From Phylloscopus collybita (lineage: Eukaryota; Chordata; Aves; Passeriformes; Phylloscopidae): a stretch of 64,000 bases of DNA. The stretch lies in NCBI GenBank assembly GCA_027886175.1, contig JAJNNQ010000023.1:4884501-4948500 (forward strand). The letters are read 5' to 3'. Shown here in pieces: positions 57,192 through 64,000 of this stretch. Under the pieces are notes generated by a model that saw only the letters and a list, made by a program, of their open reading frames with translations, had not been told where the DNA came from and did no database searches. Position numbers and translations under genes: made by a program. Every line of letters starts with the position of its first letter. Position 1 is the stretch's first letter.

Positions 57192-60100
57192 CTGTGGGAG
57201 CAGACAGGAGAACAGCACTGCAGTGAGAAAGGTGTGTGGTACATCAGGGACCTGCCCAGGAAAGGAGCAACCTCCTAGGCCATGGGTTTCGAGAAGAGAT
57301 GTGCTGCCATTTCTCAAGAAAACCCAGAGTTCAACTCAGACATTTGTAATTTTACATCCTCTCTTTGGGGGGCGGGTGAAAGGAATGGTTTAATGTAATT
57401 TATTGCTTTTAATAAGCTATCCACACATCCACTGACACACCATACAAATACTGAATACTGAAACTGATTATTCTCTTGCACCCACCTCTTGTGTCTGATA
57501 TTCTGGTGATAAGTCTCTTGACATAGCCTGAAATGTCTTAACTTCAGGGCAGTTGCTGTTTTTTTTAGGGGATAAGGGAATCAGAATTCTGATTTTTATA
57601 TATATAATTTATAAATAAATATAAATATAAATATAAATATAAAATTTATAAATATGATTAATGTACTTTCTGTACAGCAGAGGCACAGAAAGGACTGCTT
57701 TTCCATGGGCCACACCCTTTCCTTCACAGACTCTTCTCCCTTGTGCTTGTAGCCCTCTCCGTCCCCCCGCCAACCCTTTTCCCTCTGCGTGTACTCACTA
57801 TGATATTGCTCAGCAGCAGGAACATGGAGATCTCCCTCAAGAACTTCCTCCTCCAGTTCATCTTCTTGGGGGCAGGGAGAGACCTCACGAGGTCAGCAGC
57901 GTGCACGGCTTCCGTGCCGGGTGCGGCGGCGGCGGCCAAGGCGCTGGCGGTGTCGGGCACCCGCAGGGACACGGCGTTGATGTTCACAAAGGTGAGCCCG
58001 TAGAGGTCCTTCTGGTGAGCCTCGTGCTTGCAGTCCTCCTTGGGGGGCTGCCGGTGGAGGCCCTCGATGATGAAGACGTTCTGGAAGGTGTGCTGGGCGA
58101 TCATGAGGAGGGCGTAGGTGAGGTTGAGCGCGCTCATGGTGTCCCTCGGCGTGCTGGCCACAATGGCCACGATGGAGTAGTAGGAGATGGCATACTGCCC
58201 CAAGGCTGCCCCCATCAGCAGGGCCACGTCCAGGGTCCTGGTGGGGTTCTTGTGCCGGTCCATGTCCCTCTTGTCGAAACGGTAGATGACGGAGCCACCA
58301 ATGCAGACAAGAGACATCAGGCTCAGACAAACAATGTTGAAGATGTAGTACATGGTGAGTGCTTGGCTCTTCTTGCTGGATTCAGTGCTGGAATTTACCT
58401 GCACCTCATACAGGATGAGGACTCCCAGACCACTCACTAGGATGATGAGGCCCAACATGATGCCTACAAAGAAGGTCCTTCGGAAGAGCCTGAACTTCAG
58501 GCGCTGAATGTGGTGGGAGTGGTGGTCTATGAAGCGTCCAACGTTCTTCCACATGACATAGACCATGGCAGAGGCAAAGAGACTGTACTCAATGTTAAAG
58601 GGGTACAGCCAAAAGTAGCCATTTTTGAAGATCTGGCAGATTTGGCTGTTGCAATTGCATTCTTCAACTGAGCTGCTTCTCATTCCCACTGAAACAAGAC
58701 AAAATCAGACAGGTGCTGTGGTATTAAAACAAGGAGCCAACACTTCTCCCTGAAAAACTGGATATTTGGGGTCAGTGAAAATCAAGACAAAGAACAAAAG
58801 ATTATGTGACCACATTGAAAACAAGGACACTTCACCCCCAGCTTTCTTGTGTCCAGCTTCTTTCTTTAAAAGTTAACTGAAAGGTTAAATCTTTCTTTTT
58901 CCTTCCCTCTTCAATCCCATCCCATTTGTACAGAGTCTTCCACCTCTCTGACTCCTCTCTGACAGAGGTTAGGAAATGAACATCCAAACTTGGCTTTTAA
59001 CAAACCAGCCCTGAAAAAGGTACCTCTAACTCTAAACAGACCTTCTGAAAAGGGATAAAACCTGACTTGCTGCAGAACAATTTCTACCTGATGGGATCTC
59101 TCCCTGGACCAGTTGGCTTCACAAAGAGGCAGGTTACCTTTCAGGAGCCACCTGAAGATCTCCTCTGTCATGTTTTTCTTCAGCTTTGAATGTGACTTGT
59201 GGACAGACTCGTCTGTCACTGCTGACATCCACACTGCCAGGTTTGTAGTCAGCGTTAGCATCAAACCACACCTGCAGGAGGAGGAAGAGAAGGTTTGTGA
59301 CATTAAAGCTGTGGCTCTAGGCCATTTTTCTCCCATCCATGGTTTAGGTGTGCTCAGAGGGACTGTGGCATCTGCCTGAAGGGTGCGAGGACTCCAGTGG
59401 CCCAGGCTAGAAATCTTGATCCTTTCTTTGCTGTCCTCACTCCCTTCCTATTTTTAGTCCATGCTCATGAGAATTAGCAAGGCTTGATTCACATTGTTGA
59501 TTTTGGAAGAGCCTCTCAATAGTGAATAAATTAATAGGTCTGAATTGGTCTCCAGTAGGTCCAGTCTTGCGAAAGTGGACAAGATCTTATTTTAGCCTGA
59601 GGCTTGCCCACTGCAGAGTTATCTTCCTCAGGGAAGAAAAAGTCAACTATGAATCATTATTTAATGATATTTATTTATTTAATACTATCTGCTTTGAGTA
59701 ATGCTTGTATTCTTGAATTGAATCCCAACCCTGATAGATCCACAGGTCATTAACCACAGCTGCTTGAGCTGGGATCTAAGTTTAGCTGGAGATTGAGCAG
59801 GTTTAGTTTTGGACAGCATTAAGAGATTACCCCCTGGTTACATTTTAGCTGTGTGAGACAGTACAGAGTGCTTGTGGGGGCCCAGGTCTGCTGGGTCAGT
59901 GGGGTTCAAGGAGCAGCAGTGCTCACCTGGTAACATTCAGGTGCACGTGGATGCAGTCTTTGGCAGAGACCCACAGGAAATATGTCTGCAGGGGAAAGAA
60001 AAGGAGTTGTTATTTCCAGCAAAACAAGAAAGCAAAGCACATCCCTCTGAAGGAGGGACCTCCCTGCAGAGCAGAGAGCAAGCTGGAGCCTCTTTTGCTT

Positions 60101-61575
60101 GGGTCCATCTGGGCTCAGCCTAGTTCATAATGCTGGCCCTCTGCTGGATGTTCTTTCTTTGCTCTCACTGCCATTGCTCTGCCCATGGCCACTCCTTGTT
60201 CTGTCTGAATTGTCCCTCTCTGATCTCTTTCCTGCCTTGGCATTGCCCCCGAGCAGGGAGTCCTCTGTGTGGGCCCACAAACTGCAAGGTAGCCCCTGCC
60301 TTGATGGTCTTTCATGGGAAAGGAGGCCTGGCTGGCTAGGGGCTGCTCAGAATTTGTGACAAAAATGTCATGGGATGGTAACAAGCTTAAATCACTGCCG
60401 TAGAGTGAATTGAGTTGCCATAGATGGAAGCTGTCATAGTTGGAGGGAGAAGATGTGGGCTGGGTGAGGGTTGAGTTAAGCCCTTGCATTTGCTGTGGGG
60501 GCAGTTGAACTAAATACAAGAGATCAGAGCTCCTTCCACTGCTGCCTGTGTCTCTCTACCACTCCCCAAGACAGAGCACAACCATCTCACCTGGACAACC
60601 ACAAATATTGCCTGCACTATGGGGTAGATGATTTTGATTGCAGACAGGCAGCTGTAGAAGCTCGAGTAATATCCTATTTTGAACACATCCATGACAAGGC
60701 TGAAAATGGCAAATAGGATCAGGCCTCCTGTTGGAGAACAAAAATATCTGTGGTTGGACAGATGTGTGCACACATGGGCTAATGCAGATGAGAGGAAGAA
60801 GAGGAAATGTTGTCATGAAGAGGCTTTGCTTCTACTGCTGTTTTTCCTCTCTCAAAATTATCTTGGCAGCAACAGAATCATACCATAACTTTGCCTGGAA
60901 GCGATTTTAAATCAGCCTGGCATGCTGGGGCTAACAGCTCTTGCAAAAGCAGTGGGAGAGATACTGGTGTAAGTTACCAAGAGCCTTTGTGGGTTCAGGG
61001 AGACCTGGCAGTGAATCCAGTCCAGGGACTGGGAGCTGACACGAAGCAGGGCACGCTGCCATGCCCCGGTCCATCAGCAGGAAGAGGCTGTGCCCAGTTT
61101 TTTTGCTGCTTCCCTTGTAACAACTGATGCTGCCACCAACTGCCTGTCCCCTATCTCCCCTCCAGCCCCAGCATTTACCTCTCAGCCAGATGGGCCCGGC
61201 GTGGGAGTCCTTGCCGAGGATGGCTCCTGGGCAGCGGGAGGTGCCGGCGAGGTAGAAGATGATCCAGATGATGACAATCAGCATCATGACTGTCAGCAGG
61301 AAGAAGACGTCGTAGTCGTGCACAGCAATCTTCTCAAAAGCCCCGCTGCTCACCAGCGTGCAGGCCAGCAGGGCCAAGTGCACGGCCAGCAGGATGGAGA
61401 ACATGCGGCCGCCCTTCTTCCACACTTCCTTGGAGGCAGGAGTGGAGGGAGGCTGGTGGCTGAAAGGGGCTATCTGGCTGGAAGCCAGGCTGGCTTTGTC
61501 GTCCTTGTGTCCGCAGCCCATGCTGGAGTGGGGGTGTCCGAGCTCGCTGTCCTTCCGCCCAGGCTCCTCGGTCAT
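57021..61575 (-). CDS. OTOP2: OTOP2, otopetrin-2 proton channel, complete in 6 coding exons (595 residues)
   Basis: Exons 61575-61179, 60727-60591, 59985-59927, 59271-59138, 58688-57799 and 57191-57021 join to 1788 bases, 595 residues plus stop. Human OTOP2 has about 562; the excess lies in the N-terminal tail and linker. OTOP2 is a plasma-membrane H+ channel that conducts already near neutral pH and is known from gut epithelium. Seen here are a 50-residue hydrophilic tail, the KEVWKKGGRMFSILLAV start of helix 1 (about 57-79), helix 2 (about 88-111), AGPIWLRGG, VFKIGYYSSF, the VMWKNVGRF motif (287-295), KNPTRTLDVALLMGAALGQ (389-407), an Ala-rich linker (about 490-500) and the last helix ending MHAVASLLEVYIMS. 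The identity follows from the KEVWKKGGR and NIEYSLFAS words and from gene order. Intron phases are the same as in OTOP3. Confidence 0.95.
57597..57657. repeat. AT-rich (AAATAT)n microsatellite
   Basis: Repeated ataaat units are flanked by inverted atttata-type words, in the last OTOP2 intron. Confidence 0.85.
57799..58688 (-). CDS. OTOP2: OTOP2 coding exon 5 (residues 243-539)
   Basis: This large 890-base exon runs from acceptor gtttcag to donor gtgagt (phase 0). It encodes the Cys-rich loop, the VMWKNVGRF motif, the KNPTR motif, FIIEGLHRQP, an Ala-rich low-complexity linker and WRRKFLREISMFLLLSNII. The 5' two thirds of the plus strand here is locally very GC-rich. Confidence 0.95.
59138..59271 (-). 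CDS. OTOP2: OTOP2 coding exon 4 (residues 198-243)
   Basis: The acceptor is cctgcag and the donor gtaacc. It encodes CGLMLTLTTNLAVWMSAVTD, a Lys-rich extramembrane stretch and a NMT sequon, and leaves in phase 1. Confidence 0.92.
59927..59985 (-). CDS. OTOP2: OTOP2 coding exon 3 (residues 179-198)
   Basis: This 59-base exon encodes TYFLWVSAKDCIHVHLNVTR (last codon split). The acceptor is cctgcag and the donor gtgagc. Confidence 0.94.
60591..60727 (-). CDS. OTOP2: OTOP2 coding exon 2 (residues 133-178)
   Basis: The acceptor is ccaacag and the donor gtgaga; 137 bases. It encodes GLILFAIFSLVMDVFKIGYY and ends PIVQAIFVVVQ. It enters in phase 1 and leaves in phase 0. Confidence 0.94.
61179..61575 (-). 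CDS. OTOP2: OTOP2 coding exon 1 (residues 1-133)
   Basis: It starts MTEEPGRKDSELGHPHSS and ends AGPIWLR plus one base at a GTAAAT donor (phase 1). It holds helices 1 and 2. A plausible 5'UTR acceptor (cccaacag, exon edge 61607) lies 32 bases upstream of the ATG. Confidence 0.93.
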
Positions 61576-61579
61576 GGTT

Positions 61580-64000
61580 CAACCAAGGCTCTGCCTGAGG
61601 GTGAGTCCTGTTGGGAAGACAGGCCCATGAATGAGAGGTGCATCTGGAACAGCCCAGGACTGAGCCAAAGCAGGACACGTGATGAGGAGGACGGGATATT
61701 TCACAGGAACAGGGAAGGCTGAGACAGGGAGTGCGAGAGGAGGAATGAGCTCATTTTCAAACTTTCCTTTCCTGGTTCCCTGAAGGCTTTTTTTACTTAA
61801 GATGCTCTTGCTCAGGGAGATTCCAGGTCAGTTTAATGAAGTGTGTCTAATTGGTCACACAACATTTATGTCTTTATTGATGCAAGATTTGGAAAAGCAC
61901 CAAAAAGCACTCACAGGATCAAATATCCTGGGGCAAACAGCCAGTGTGGTTTAAATTCTAAATGTCACACACTAAACATTCTCAGAAATTGCTGTACTTC
62001 CTTGCTGAAGAACGGGCTACAGAAAGGTAAGAAACCCCCAGGAATCTTTGGACGTCACATTGTCATTTGTAGCAGCTCCTGCAGGAAGGGTGTGAACTAC
62101 CTGAGTTGTCACACCCTCTAAAGCCCCTTGCATGTGCCAAGTTTGGCATTTCATTGATTCTCAGTGAAAAGCCTGAAACAAAGTGAATTAACCATCCAAA
62201 GCAAGCCATTTCACCAACCTGTTCTGCTGCCTGGGATCCAAATCTCTGCTTCTGCCAGGCTGAGAAGTTTCCCTGTGGCTGCAGCTTGGTCAGTTGAAGA
62301 ATTTATACCCGTTGGGACGTCTCTGTAATTTATACCATGTCTGGAACTGACAGCAGGGCTTTGTGGGCTTCTCAGAGAAACTCATGTGATCCATTTTGTG
62401 CAATAGCTGATTTTGGGGAAGCTGGAAAGAGATGAGGAGATAAGGGTTATTTACCTAGCCAGAACATGAGTTGACAACCCTGCTTAGCATGGCATGGACT
62501 GCTCAGTCACAGGGTCATGGTCACCACAGAGCAAGGCCACCCCACCAAATCAATCTCCCTACATGCATGAGGTCTCTTCCCTTGAGGAGAAGATGGTTTT
62601 GGTGATGAACTTATCTTTGGTGATGATTTTGTGCTTGGCTTTCTGCTTATGGGAGCACAGTAAACATTGTGCCCCACCCTGTGCTATTCAAATCAATCCA
62701 CTCCATGCCTCAAAAGCTCTTGAGGAAAAGGAAGAAATTTGCATTTGTACCTGTTCAGTGCCACGGGTAACTCAATCCTTTCCCACCCATGGTGTCATCA
62801 ATGAGGAAGGTTTAGCACTAGAGAGGGTGAGGATGTAGGGACCAGAATTTGTGTTCTCCTTTGCTGACGCACTGCCTTTGATTTTTCAGGGTGTGATCAC
62901 CTTTCTCTGGACCTCAGGACCTTGGACTCCTCTCCTTCCAAGAAGTAACCATGTCACAAACCACAGGGCAGATATGATTTAAACTTTTGTCTGGTGAGGG
63001 GACAGTTTCTGCTCAAGGTCCCTTTCAACCAACTATGTTTTGTGGGGGACATATAGGGGTCCCACGGCAGTTCTGGGTGGATGGGCCAAATTTCAATCCT
63101 TGAAATGCCTCTTTTGGAGATGTCTCTGCTGCTTTCCCTCTTCAGGGCAAGCACAGAGCTGGGGCCATTTGCTGTGTGTTCTCTCAGTCCCATTCCTGCC
63201 CGCTTGTGCCCTTCTTGCCGCACTGCAAGGACAGCACCGAACCGAATTGTGTGGGATGGGGAAGGAGCGCTCAGGATCCACCGTGCGGCTCAGGGAGAGC
63301 CCCGTGTGTCCCTCCCGTGCTGCCACCAGCCGGCTGCCACCAGGTGTGCCGTGCCCGGCCTCTGCTGAGCCATAGGGACTCCTTTTGGGCTGAGTGCTTG
63401 ACATCTCCTCAGGCTGCAACCTTCCCCAGGGGAAGCCCAGACCTCCCAGAAGTAAATCCGAGCTGATAATCATGTTTTGCAGAGGCCAGAGGTCCAGAGG
63501 CCCCTCGGGCTAAACGTGCTGCTTTACCCTGCCTCTTTTGTCCTTACCAGCCAGCAACAGAGCAAAGAGTGTTTACTGCCTCGGGCAATGCTCCCAGTCC
63601 CCCCCGGCAGCCACCGTACAGCGCAACAAATTCATTAGCAACAACACAAGAATCATTAAATAACGTCAGTAATGAATTGCAGGTGTTACTGTGCTGCTTT
63701 TCACCCGCAAGGATGCCAGCAACAAAACCCTCGGAGGCTGCTCCATCCCATCAGGACGTGCCCCGGGAGGGAGAGCTGGTGCGAGCGAACCTGTTGAGGT
63801 AAGCAAACCCCTCGGGGAGCAGACCCTGGCTCTGATGCACTGCCAGGTGTCCCCGGGCAGCCGGGACGCTGACGCCGTGTCAGTCACTCAGGGATTAATC
63901 ACTGCGGCTTGCGTGAGCGCACCTGGCACTGCTTTAGGGCCACCCTCTTGTCTTGGGGCTTTTTTTTTTTTTTTTTTTTTTTTGGTGTTTTTGTTTTGTT
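61580..64000. other. Region upstream of OTOP2, no gene recognised
   Basis: I see no coding exon here. By synteny USH1G should start to the right in the opposite orientation, but its ankyrin-repeat first exon is not present. A conserved-looking homeobox-rich patch at 63610-63700 and a terminal poly-T run are listed separately. Confidence 0.6.
63960..63983. repeat. Poly-T run of 24 bases at the window end
   Basis: Uninterrupted T is followed by a T/G-rich stretch. It could be a simple repeat or a reverse-orientation poly(A) tail of a retroposon cut by the window edge. Confidence 0.7.

Noticed and set aside
57661..58440. 259-codon plus-strand frame
   Set aside because: Antisense shadow of OTOP2 exon 5.
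63000..63040. CR1 3' end (aaggtccctttcaaccaact)
   Set aside because: The match is only about 30 bases, too short to call.
1..64000. CRISPR arrays, operons, tRNA or rRNA genes
   Set aside because: No regularly spaced repeats or RNA gene signatures seen; the window is a vertebrate nuclear segment.

Overview
This is a vertebrate nuclear genome window, almost certainly from a bird. Its coding content is fragmented into short exons bounded by GT/AG splice sites, it has long non-coding introns, two CpG islands at gene starts, and fragments of CR1-type LINE 3' ends (for example a minus-strand copy at 42192-42305 and a copy ending in attctgtg repeats at 45868). The gene order CDR2L - HID1 - OTOP3 - OTOP2 matches the conserved block on human 17q25. 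The avian call is inference from the CR1 repeats and compact spacing. A passerine is possible but not shown.

Layout. 1-11212 is the first intron of CDR2L (minus strand), whose only coding exon in the window is 11213-11291. A CpG island covers the CDR2L start (about 11040-11980). After a 3.2-kb divergent intergenic region with a strikingly purine-rich block, a second CpG island carries the HID1 start. HID1 (plus strand) runs from ATG 14525 to stop 39103 in 19 coding exons. Every exon boundary joins in frame to give a 796-residue protein.

OTOP3 (minus strand, 48995 to 43252, 6 exons, 600 residues) is convergent with HID1. OTOP2 (minus strand, 61575 to 57021, 6 exons, 595 residues) lies upstream of it in the same orientation. 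The two OTOP genes share identical exon number and intron phases, as expected of tandem duplicates, and both encode otopetrin proton channels. The region 49.0-57.0 kb and the segment beyond 61.6 kb hold no gene I can recognise. By synteny USH1G should begin just to the right of the window.

The genes do not form one pathway. CDR2L is a coiled-coil cytoplasmic protein, HID1 a myristoylated trans-Golgi/secretory-granule factor, and OTOP2/3 plasma-membrane H+ channels. The most notable observations are a non-canonical GC-AG intron in OTOP3, radical substitutions near the C-terminus of OTOP2, a CTCF-like motif exactly in the convergent HID1/OTOP3 gap, several homeobox/POU-rich non-coding patches, and a diverged local duplication of unknown origin between OTOP3 and OTOP2. 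I saw no obvious new multi-gene system; this looks like an ordinary conserved chromosomal block.
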